Assembly: GCA_030620095.1 (NCBI GenBank)
Contig: JAUTXW010001600.1
Coordinates: forward strand, 2,190,501 to 2,254,500
Length of the DNA: 64,000 nt
From: Kuschelorhynchus macadamiae
Taxonomy: Eukaryota; Arthropoda; Insecta; Coleoptera; Curculionidae
Direction of reading: 5' to 3'
Below are positions 23,150-31,127 of this stretch, in pieces; the first letter of the stretch is position 1, and each line of letters begins with the position of its first letter. A program made the translations under genes and the position numbers. The notes beneath the pieces are model-generated. The model was not told the DNA's origin and ran no database searches. It worked only from the letters and a program-made list of their open reading frames with translations.

Positions 23150-23193
23150 GTTCTGGACGCGCGTTTCGCTAACCAAGTTAGCATCATCAGCAG
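23150..23193 (-). ncRNA. Hammerhead ribozyme motif in the PLE 3' region
   Basis: The minus strand reads CTGATGA (23190-23184), a stem II hairpin GCTAAC-TTG-GTTAGC with six perfect pairs, GAAA, then CGCGCG and TC with predicted cleavage after C at 23156. The flanking CTG and CAG can start stem I. All core nucleotides CUGANGA...GAAA...UH are present and stem III is minimal. Hammerheads are known in Penelope-like elements, where they are thought to process transcripts. This copy looks competent by sequence. Confidence 0.85.
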
Positions 23194-23248
23194 ATGATAT
23201 AAACTAAAGTAACTTATCCTAACCGAGACTATTTATAGGTAAATGTGG

Positions 23249-25099
23249 TCACACTTGGTTGCACCCGACTGCACCGTTGTCAAGTAAACAATAGAGGGGA
23301 CTATAGGGAATAGGCCCTCTGTCTTTATTTAGTGCTTTCTTACCACATTTAACTATTTCTATACTCTCAAATGCATCCAATAATCTATTATTAGATACAT
23401 TTTTAATCAACTTAAGATTATTTATTCCTATTCGGTGATTGTTTTCCAAAGCATGTTGGGCAACGCTTGACTTTTCTGTTCTTCCGTATCTTAAATGTGC
23501 CATGTGTTCTTTAAAACGAATGTTTATGGAGCGTTTAGTTTGCCCAACATATTTTAGATCGCAGTCATTACTGCTAATTTCATAGATGCCACTCCTCTCC
23601 CTCAAGTCGACTTTGTCTTTGGGGTTTCCAAGGAGATTTTTCAAACTATTCTCCGTTTTGTAGGCTACTCTAAAACCTACGTTTTTAAATACCTTTTCTA
23701 GACCTCTTGTATATCTGGGATCATATGGGATTACTATGAATTTATTGGAAGCCTCAGGTATTTGAAGAGTAGTGGCATCTTTTAACATTTTCTTATGCTT
23801 ATGTCTATTTACTAGTTTATGTACAAAATTATCATTATATCCATTACTTTTAGCTATATTTTTAATCCGATTCATTTCATTGTTAAAACGTTCTTTACTT
23901 AGTAGAAAATTGACTAACCTGTGAGTTAAGAAATGGAATGCTGCCATTTTGTGTTGACGGCAATGAAATGAGTCGGATGTTATATATCTATCAGTATTAG
24001 TAAATTTCCTATAAATATCAAATTCTAATTTATCGTTATTTCTAATAACTAACGTGTCGAGAAAAGGTAATTGCCCATTGTTCTCCTTTTCGTACGTAAA
24101 ATTAATGGAAGGATATTTATTGTTTAATGTTTCTAAGAAAGTGTCCAAATTTTCTGTTTTAGAATCAAAAATAGCAAATATATCGTCTACGTATCTATAC
24201 CACACCCTTGGGAAATACTTGAGTTCTTTTTTGAATTGGGTTTCTAATCTGCCCATAAACAAATTTGCAAGGAACGGAGATAAGCAATTGCCCATCGCAG
24301 TTCCCTCAAGTTGTTTATAATATTTATTGTTGAACTGAAAAAAATTTTGATTCATACATAATTTTGTGAGAAGTAAATACTCATCAATAATTTCTTTCTT
24401 CAAATTATTGATTTCAAGTAGTGCCTTTAGGTACTCTAAAGCTAGTGGTATGGGTACACTAGGAAACAATGAGCTTACATCAAAAGATATTAAAATTTCA
24501 CCTTCTTTTAAGTGAACATTCTTAATTTTATCTAAGAATTCTAACGAGTTAGTAACCTCAAAGTTATCATACGAGATATTTAATTTGCTGAATTCTTCTA
24601 CTAACCATTTTGAAATATTGTACGTTGGTGATCCAACAGCTGAAACAATAGGTCTCATGGACTTCCCAGGTTTATGAATTTTGGGAAGGCAATACAGTTT
24701 AGATAACTGTGGGTTACTATGTGTTAGTTTGAATTTTAGTTTATCGGACACAAGGTTTTTACACTGTTTTAAAGTACTTTTTACTTCTGTTATCATTTTT
24801 GATAACGGGTTTTTCTCAATTAAATCATAAGGACCAGTTTGAATCAAATTGTCTACTCTTTCAAAATAATCTGTTTTGTCTAGTATAACAACCTTATTTC
24901 GTTTGTCAGCTTTTAAATAAAAACATTCCTTTTTCTTCGGTCCCTGGATAACTTCAGTGTTTTTACGAGAAACATATTTTGACTTGTTGTTAACAACGTT
25001 TTTTGAGATTTGATTTCTGCAAGTCTCTCTAATGAATCCCTTAGTTGACTCTGGCACGTATTGAATGGAACTTTCAATATTCCCTAAATAGTTTACCAA
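23249..25099 (-). CDS. Penelope-like reverse transcriptase with GIY-YIG endonuclease
   Basis: The 616-residue open frame starts at a TTG only because the upstream part is cut at the junction, so the native start is missing. Residues 55-180 are the N-terminal region (YLKADKRNKVVILDKTDYF; LPKIHKPGKSMRP). The RT palm follows: FDVSSLFPS with Asp at about 207, GTAMGNCLSPFLANLFM at 267-283, and YRYVDD at 301-306 with both catalytic Asp residues. GQLPFLDTLV is at about 342. A GIY-YIG nuclease closes the protein: GIYEI at 504-508, YVGQTKRSINIRFKEH from 517, and the metal-binding Glu in DAFESIEI near 577. Penelope-like elements copy themselves by RT primed at an endonuclease nick. No stop interrupts it, so this copy may be young. 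Confidence 0.92.
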   Translation of the reverse strand: MVNYLGNIESSIQYVPESTKGFIRETCRNQISKNVVNNKSKYVSRKNTEVIQGPKKKECFYLKADKRNKVVILDKTDYFERVDNLIQTGPYDLIEKNPLSKMITEVKSTLKQCKNLVSDKLKFKLTHSNPQLSKLYCLPKIHKPGKSMRPIVSAVGSPTYNISKWLVEEFSKLNISYDNFEVTNSLEFLDKIKNVHLKEGEILISFDVSSLFPSVPIPLALEYLKALLEINNLKKEIIDEYLLLTKLCMNQNFFQFNNKYYKQLEGTAMGNCLSPFLANLFMGRLETQFKKELKYFPRVWYRYVDDIFAIFDSKTENLDTFLETLNNKYPSINFTYEKENNGQLPFLDTLVIRNNDKLEFDIYRKFTNTDRYITSDSFHCRQHKMAAFHFLTHRLVNFLLSKERFNNEMNRIKNIAKSNGYNDNFVHKLVNRHKHKKMLKDATTLQIPEASNKFIVIPYDPRYTRGLEKVFKNVGFRVAYKTENSLKNLLGNPKDKVDLRERSGIYEISSNDCDLKYVGQTKRSINIRFKEHMAHLRYGRTEKSSVAQHALENNHRIGINNLKLIKNVSNNRLLDAFESIEIVKCGKKALNKDRGPIPYSPLYCLLDNGAVGCNQV

Positions 25100-25100
25100 C

Positions 25101-26418
25101 TATTAACTTTGAGGTTACTAACTCGTTAGAATTCTTAGATAAAATTAAGAATGTTCACTTAAAAGAAGGTGAAATTTTAATATCTTTTGATGTAAGCTCA
25201 TTGTTTCCTAGTTTACCCATACCACTAGCTTTAGAGTACCTAAAGGAACTACTTGAAATCAATAATTTGAAGAAAGAAATTATTGATGAGTATTTACTTC
25301 TCACAAAATTATGTATGAATCAAAATTTTTTTCAGTACAACAATAAATATTATAAACAACTAGAGGGAACTGCGATGGGCAATTGCTTATCTCCGTTCCT
25401 TGCAAATTTGTTTATGGGCAGATTAGAAACCAAATTCAAAAAAGAACTCAAGTATTTCCCAAGGGTGTGGTATAGATACGTAGACGATATATTTGCTATT
25501 TTTGATACTAAAACAGAAAATTTGGACACTTTCTTAGAAACATTAAACAATAAATATCCTTCCATTAATTTTACGTACGAAAAGGAGAACAATGGGCAAT
25601 TACCTTTTCTCGACACGTTAGTTATTAGAAATAACGATAAATTAGAATTTGATATTTATAGGAAATTTACTAATACTGATAGATATATAACATCCGACTC
25701 ATTTCATTGCCGTCAACACAAAATGGCAGCATTCCATTTCTTAACTCACAGGTTAGTCAATTTTCTACTAAGTAAAGAACGTTTTAACAATGAAATGAAT
25801 CGGATTAAAAATATAGCTAAAAGTAATGGATATAATGATAATTTTGTACATAAACTAGTAAATAGATATAAGCATAAGAAAATGTTAAAAGATGCCACTT
25901 CTCTTCAAATACCTGAGGCTTCCAATAAATTCATACTAATCCCATATGATCCCAGATATACGAGAGGTCTAGAAAAGGTATTTAAAAACGTAGGTTTTAG
26001 AGTAGCCTACAAAACGGAGAATAGTTTGAAAAATCTCCTTGGAAACCCCAAAGACAAAGTCGACTTGAGGGAGAAGAGTGGCATATATGAAATTAGCTGT
26101 AATGAGTGCGATCTAAAATATGTTGGGCAAACTAAACGCTCCGTAAATATTCGTTTTAAAGAACACATGGCACATTTAAGATACGTAAGAACAGAAAAGT
26201 CAAGCGTTGCCCAACATGCTTTGGAAAACAATCACCGAATAGGAATAAATAATAAGTTGATTAAAAATGTATCTAATAATAGATTATTGGATGCATTTGA
26301 GAGTATAGAAATAGTTAAATGTGGTAAGAAAGCACTAAATAAAGACAGAGGGCCTATTCCCTATAGTCCCCTCTATTGTTTACTTGACAACGGTGCAGTC
26401 GTGTGCAACCAAGTGTGA
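25101..26418 (+). CDS. Penelope-like reverse transcriptase/GIY-YIG, 5' truncated
   Basis: From 25101 the frame continues without a stop through FDVSSLFPSLP, GTAMGNCLSPFLANLFM, YRYVDDIFAIF, GIYEISCNECDLKYVGQT and ESIEIVKCGKKALN to VVCNQV. The apparent N-terminal 19 residues encoded upstream (25045-25100) are antisense to the minus copy, not PLE. Here GIYEISCNEC keeps both cysteines, where the other copy has SSNDC. A one-codon deletion changes INNLKLIKN to INNKLIKN. It lacks the first ~178 residues and so should be inactive on its own. Confidence 0.9.
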
Positions 26419-26473
26419 CCACATTTACCTATAAATAGTATCGGTTAGGATAAGTTACTTTAGTTTATATCAT

Positions 26474-26517
26474 CTGCTGATGATGCTAACTTGGTAAGCG
26501 AAACGCGAGTCCAGAAC
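26474..26517 (+). ncRNA. Hammerhead ribozyme motif, slightly decayed
   Basis: The plus strand has CTGATGA at 26477-26483, a stem II GCTAAC-TTG-GTAAGC with one A-A mismatch, GAAA at 26500-26503, and CGCGAGTC. Relative to the minus copy, stem II and stem III each carry one mismatch, so activity may be reduced. Confidence 0.75.
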
Positions 26518-26563
26518 GTAACAAGTTGTGGTGTAGTGTGGTTAGAACTCTTGTATTTTGATC

Positions 26564-27350
26564 CAAAAGACTTTATTGTTATTATTATTATTATTATTAA
26601 TTTCAGAATGCAACTCAGTTCATCCTTGTGCAACACTGGACTTTTCCGCAAAATTTTAAGTCATTTAGATAAGTTGTGCATTTTTATTTGTTTCATTTTT
26701 CTTCTCGCCCCAGTATCCATAGCAATATTGATATATCATTCCCGGAAATTACGACCGTGATAAGTATTGACGGCAAACACATTTTTGCGGCACAGATTTG
26801 AATGGCATTTAGCGTTCACGTCCCTTTATGGCGCTCAGGTATGGTAAATTGATTACAACACGGATTTTCATTACATTCCTGACTCCGCAGCGTTACGGTG
26901 AAATTTCTGAAGCTTTTCGGGAAAATATTTCATTAATACGGAAAGTGGGAACGTTGGGACAAACGCTGAAATAGGTGCGAGAACCGTAATCCGTCAGATT
27001 AAAGTTCCTTTTGATCCCGACACACGGGCGAGCACCGCTTTGATTTGTGGCCTTTCTAATCATTAGCTCCCCCTTTGATGAGGATTAAAAACATGTCCAT
27101 TAGTAAATGTGGCGATTTATGGCGTGTTTTTACTATACTAATTTGAACGATAAGAGTGTTATAAATCGTTGTTTTAATATTACCCAAACACATGATGGGG
27201 AACGTCGGCAAAGTGCACACCGGTCCTAAATATAATCCTAATGTTGGCATCCGTGACGCTCCATTGGCCGTAAAGCAAAATTAATTAACGCGGTTTCTTT
27301 TTGCACCAACTGGAGAATTCATTCCGTACTAATTAATTAGATACACATGT
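26564..27350. other. Unassigned region with an ATT microsatellite
   Basis: A TTATTATTATTATTATTA tract follows the PLE end at 26576-26600. The remainder, around 26760-27300, is somewhat less AT-rich and shows no transposon sequence. It could be a remnant of host intergenic DNA. No gene was recognised. Confidence 0.4.
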
Positions 27351-27354
27351 ATAT

Positions 27355-27357
<3 letters not shown>

Positions 27358-27421
<64 letters not shown>
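27358..27421. repeat. TA dinucleotide array
   Basis: About 32 TA units directly precede a short PLE-like 3' end with a hammerhead-like motif. Confidence 0.95.
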
Positions 27422-27425
<4 letters not shown>

Positions 27426-27459
27426 GTTTCATTCAGTGTTCCGATCTCGTGAAGTGAAG

Positions 27460-27505
27460 ATCCCTGAAGATGCCTCGTGCAATCGAAGGCGAAACGTCGG
27501 AAAGT
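27460..27505 (+). ncRNA. Hammerhead-like motif, possible solo PLE-type end
   Basis: The plus strand reads CTGAAGA (27464-27470; the variable N7 position is A), a stem II with GCC...GGC and TCG...CGA pairs around TGCAAT, GAAA at 27491-27494, then CGTC. Stem III would be minimal. The surrounding 100 bp resemble the element at 61788, so this is probably a repeated element end. No coding region is attached. Confidence 0.5.
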
Positions 27506-28017
27506 GATTCCATTTTGACACGGTCTAATCCCAAGAACCATGATTTCTTAATTGACCACAGCCGTGAAAGCTCTCGTTCTATGTCTATATACAGGGTGAT
27601 TCACGGTGGATGGAAACTTAGACGTTTCTGAAGAGTGGGTGAATGGATCTTTATAAAATTTTGGTTATCAGCATAAATGACATTGGCCTAGCGTTTTAAA
27701 ATATTTTCACACTTACAGTGTTGCCGCTTCTACCCAAAACAGGTGGCAACATCGCTATTTTAAGCAAAATGCCCTTCATTTTTTTACTTTTTCTGAAACT
27801 GCACGTATTTTTGAGCAACTTTTCTAAATACTTCCCTATACCTATCTGTAGCCGTTTTCCAGGAATTAGTTTATTTGATTTTTTTTTATCGAAAACACGA
27901 CTTCAAATAAATCCGAATTTCTTCCAACTCTAAAGCAATTTCAATTGGAAATTTGGGCTAAGGTTAAATAATACCTTTAGGTATTAGATTTTTTTGTCAT
28001 ATCTTGGTTGAAGCATA

Positions 28018-28096
28018 CAGGGTGCTCCAGAAATAAATGTAAGTTGGTAACTTGTAAAAGAGCGAGAAAATCGATTTTTTTTGATGGGGCACCCTG
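28018..28096. mobile_element. 79-bp MITE with CAGGGTG ends
   Basis: CAGGGTGCTCC at 28018 mirrors GGGGCACCCTG ending at 28096, with TA on both sides. It is a short inverted-repeat element with no coding capacity, inserted in the DD41D mariner relic. Confidence 0.8.
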
Positions 28097-28245
28097 TATA
28101 TCAATACTGATTTGAGAAGTTGATAAAAGTAGCTGTAGTAACAATGATGTATACTTTTCCTATACCTAACTCTTCACGTTTTTTATTTATAAGCATTTCT
28201 TTATGAAATATTATAATAACGGGTCATTTTCAATGGATGCTCATA

Positions 28246-28249
<4 letters not shown>

Positions 28250-28299
<50 letters not shown>
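28250..28299. repeat. TA dinucleotide array
   Basis: About 24 TA units inside the mariner relic. Confidence 0.95.
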
Positions 28300-28301
<2 letters not shown>

Positions 28302-28405
28302 TGTGTTATTTAATGTCGTGGAGATATTTCAGGGGTTGATAGTTCTCGACAAAATAGGAAAAAAATGCCAATATATATGGTCAAAAACGCACCATTTTCG
28401 TTATA

Positions 28406-28613
28406 CAGGGTGTCAAAGTTTCAATTTTTTTCTCGCTTTTTGCGTTTTTTTTCCAGTTCCTTCTGAGACAATTAGTTCAAATTTAGAACATGTATTATTT
28501 TTAAGAACCTCTACGATAAATTATTAAAATCGTGGATGGTAGTATAGAAGGTGTTACAGTTTTTTGCACTACCTACAAATTTACTTTTCGGAACTTTTTT
28601 TTGCAGCACCCTG
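28406..28613. mobile_element. 208-bp MITE with CAGGGTG ends
   Basis: CAGGGTGTCAAAG starts at 28406 after TA. GCAGCACCCTG ends at 28613 before TA. Only the outer few bases mirror well, so pairing with this partner is probable rather than certain. Confidence 0.55.
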
Positions 28614-28642
28614 TATGAATTCTGATAAAAAATTTAAACTCT

Positions 28643-28828
28643 TTGTTTATTGCAATGCACGATGGTGCACCAGCACATTTCAGCATAGAGGTGAGGGAGT
28701 TCCTAAATAATAATTTTAACAACCGTTGGATAAGGCGAGGGGGGCCTCAGCCATGGCCCCCTAGATTTCCAGATCTGAATAGCTTGGATTTCTTTTTTTG
28801 GGGACACAACGTTATAACTTATTTTTAA
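28643..28828 (+). pseudogene. DD41D mariner-like transposase fragment
   Basis: The frame reads MHDGAPAHFSIEVREFLNNN, then RWIRRGGPQPWPPRFPDLNS and LDFFFWGHN. The second catalytic Asp is in HDGAPAHF and the third in LDFFFWG. The count between them is 41 residues, which places it near the DD41D group. The N-terminal domain and first Asp are missing, and the end is truncated. Confidence 0.8.
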
Positions 28829-29274
28829 TTTAACTGTAATAATTTTATCTGATTGTTCATTATCATGTCTGTTGATTTAAAATAAAACCCGTTTCTTAAT
28901 TTTTTGCTTAATTTCGCCTACATGCCATCGATGCAATGCATCGATTATTGCAAATAAGTCGAAAACTGTGGTGGATACGAGAATAATGCAAAATACGAAA
29001 GAGCTAAAGAAATTAACAAAGAATTTAAATTTTATAATCCACAAAGTGTTTCATTTAAAATAACTACTTTATTGCTACGACTTTAAGGTAGAAGCGGCAA
29101 CACTGTAACGCTGAAAATGCTTTAGATCGATAGAGTAAGTCCGTTTACCCAAGAAACCAAATGTTCAGAACAGTCCATATTTCTTTAAGAGACCTGATTA
29201 TAAGAATTCAAAGAAAAGAATAAATTAGTCTCGGTCTCAGCCACATACAGAAAATTTTTTATCTTAAAATTTAT

Positions 29275-29318
29275 TTTGTGACACGTGTTTCGACCTTACG
29301 GCCATCATCAGACCTTAT
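29275..29318 (-). ncRNA. Hammerhead ribozyme motif
   Basis: The minus strand reads CTGATGA (29311-29305), stem II GGCC-GTAA-GGTC (one G-U pair), GAAA, CACGTG and TC. Stem III is the palindrome CACGTG, typical of hammerheads thought to act as dimers. No adjacent PLE protein is seen, so it probably ends a non-coding retroelement. Confidence 0.75.
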
Positions 29319-29630
29319 AACTACATGGCCACTACAAATTAAAACATAAAACAACTAGTACACATATTAGACGAATACTAGTGTTCCAAAACTAGGCTAA
29401 GAAGAAAACTTGAAGTTATCACTGAGTATCTGTAGCAAAGAATATCTCGCCACTAAATACCTTACCAAGTGAATATAATCTGCGAGAGGCACACTAGGAC
29501 ACAAATTCTTCAAGTCGAGGGAATTTTTGGTAGAATATGTAAATGTTAACAATTTAATGTAATAATTATTGTAGGCAACCTTCATTTCATCCACTAATTT
29601 ATAGAGTGAGAGTTTTTGGTTATTTTCGTT

Positions 29631-29945
29631 GACCAGTCCAGTGGTCTATAGGCCCTTACTTTTGCCTCCCACTGAGGCGGTCCAAGTTCGATCCTAGCTA
29701 GGGACATGCATCTTTTTTAATACCTCCTTAACATTTTATTTTGTTGATTCTCGTGAGACTTAACCCCATTTTAGTGTTGATCAAATATGTATAAGTAGTC
29801 GTTTGTTTTGTTGTACTTAAGTGTGTTCTATTCTATTTGTAAGTTATTGTTTTGGATTTGTGAGTGTGATTGTTTACTAAGGTTCTCATTGTTGTTTGTA
29901 TGCCTGATGATGCTCGAAAGGGCGAAACACGTGTCATGTTAATGA
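29631..29945 (+). mobile_element. SINE-like unit with tRNA-type head and hammerhead 3' part
   Basis: The head resembles a tRNA: GACCAGTCCAGTGGTCTATA contains a box A-like TGGTCTATAGG (29642-29652), then GCCTCCCACTGAGGCGG resembles an anticodon arm, and box B AGTTCGATCC lies at 29685-29694. Such heads are used as internal RNA polymerase III promoters in SINEs. About 200 bp further on, CTGATGATGCTC starts a hammerhead motif. The tail is AT-rich. A tRNA-headed SINE carrying a hammerhead would resemble the Sm-alpha type of retroposon known from schistosomes. The 5' edge is inferred from tRNA similarity and no target duplication was fixed. Confidence 0.65.
29898..29942 (+). ncRNA. Hammerhead ribozyme motif in the SINE-like unit
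   Basis: CTGATGA lies at 29904-29910, then stem II GCTC-GAAA-GGGC (one G-U pair), GAAA at 29924-29927, then CACGTG and TC with predicted cleavage after C at 29935. The core is complete. Confidence 0.75.
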
Positions 29946-31127
29946 TTATAATTTACTGAGATCGATACTTGAAGACTTTTTTTTACGTTTGTTATTAAAA
30001 CTAGGTCTCTTGAGAAACATGGACAATTTCTTCGATTTTTACCTATAAAAATAAACACGATAATGGCGGTTGCATTTATAACTAAAAGCCCGGTACAGTG
30101 GTTTGTTAAAAAAGTATATAGTAAAAAACCGAATGCTGAAAATTTTTAAGATTGTGCCTATGTAATTTTTTTTGTACGACTTATTTTCTTCGACGCTCAA
30201 TAATAATTATACTATATTTTCATAGCTTATTTATTTAACAAAAGAAGGATCATCTGATATTCTACACTTGAAAATATACAGGCATTATTACATACGACTA
30301 TGGGGAATGAACTATGCAATACTTCATGTGTATTAACACCAATAGCCCGATATGGAAGATTTAACAGGCAAAATTCGTATATTCCCAAAGAAATATTCTC
30401 GCCTTGTTCGACAACACATCATCGATTGGCAGTAAATTTTGAAATCGCTGGCGCGCCACCAGCCCATTTGGCACGTGCTAGTGGTAATTCTTTTTTGACA
30501 TTATAAATACGGTTTAGATAAACCTAATAAACGGTTGGAAGGAGGTTTAAACACATTTCGTGATTTACGGTGTCGGCGAAAGAAATTTTATGGCTTCTTG
30601 TAATATGTACAGACATCGCTAAAGCCAAATATGCACGAGCAAGCAAATATTGCCTCGCAGTAAGCTGTGGAAATAATCCCCATCGCTTTTGTTTACAGCA
30701 ACTACAATTATTATAACATTCATTCCAAAATGGGTGTTCATACAGTGTTCAAGCATTGTATACAATAATCGACATAATGCGCGAAGAAAGGTCAAATTTA
30801 AATAATAAAAAAATTGCAAAATTACGTTCCCTTGTAGGAAAGAACGTTCACTCCCGACACTAATCATTGGAATCGTACAGATTCATTTTATTAACAGGAT
30901 AATTTCACCAAAGCATTCAGTCAGGTTTCTCTCGATAAATAGGCGCTAATACGCTTCCCACATGATGAAAATTGGTCTGTCATAAATAACACACAATTCA
31001 CTTTTCTTTCTCAAAAGTGTTAGAGGTTTGTTTAAATTTATCAAAATGATTTGTGAGAAAAAAGTTTTGATTTTAGAAGAAAAACGGGAACTGATCTTTG
31101 GCCTGGTTAATGAGGATAACACACACA
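29946..31127. other. Unassigned region
   Basis: No transposon domain is recognisable on either strand. GGCGCGCCACCAGCCC at 30449 is a locally GC-rich patch. The open frame at 30300-30506 has no known pattern. The region may be host intergenic sequence. Confidence 0.4.

Larger units (their letters stand above)
23105..25100 (-). mobile_element. Penelope-like element, minus copy of a head-to-head pair
   Basis: The copy runs from the common 3' end (TTGTATTTTGATC read on the minus strand) to the inversion junction near 25100. It includes a long reverse-transcriptase frame and a 140-bp 3' region with a hammerhead motif. Its mirror partner lies at 25101-26563. The shared arms are about 1.46 kb; the extra 0.5 kb here encodes the N-terminal region missing from the partner. 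Confidence 0.9.
25101..26563 (+). mobile_element. Penelope-like element, plus copy, 5' truncated
   Basis: This is the mirror partner of the minus copy. It begins at the codons for NFEVTNSLEF (residue 179 of the other copy) and ends at the same TTGTATTTTGATC. It differs by scattered substitutions and a few small changes only. Downstream lies an ATT-repeat tract at 26576-26600. Confidence 0.9.
27716..29105 (+). mobile_element. Mariner-like element with CAGTGTTGCCGC ends and TA target duplication
   Basis: The left end CAGTGTTGCCGCTTCTACC starts at 27716, after TA. The right end GGTAGAAGCGGCAACACTG ends at 29105, before TA. The ends are perfect mirror images over 19 bp and the TA flank is the expected target duplication. 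Inside are a transposase remnant (28643-28828), two smaller MITEs and a TA array. The TIR is short here, unlike the long-TIR elements elsewhere. Confidence 0.85.

Noticed and set aside
25045..25100. Extra N-terminal residues of the plus-strand PLE frame
   Set aside because: They are antisense to the minus PLE copy and exist only because of the inversion junction.
29631..29705. A functional tRNA gene
   Set aside because: The cloverleaf cannot be completed (acceptor stem and D arm do not pair well). It fits a tRNA-derived SINE head better.
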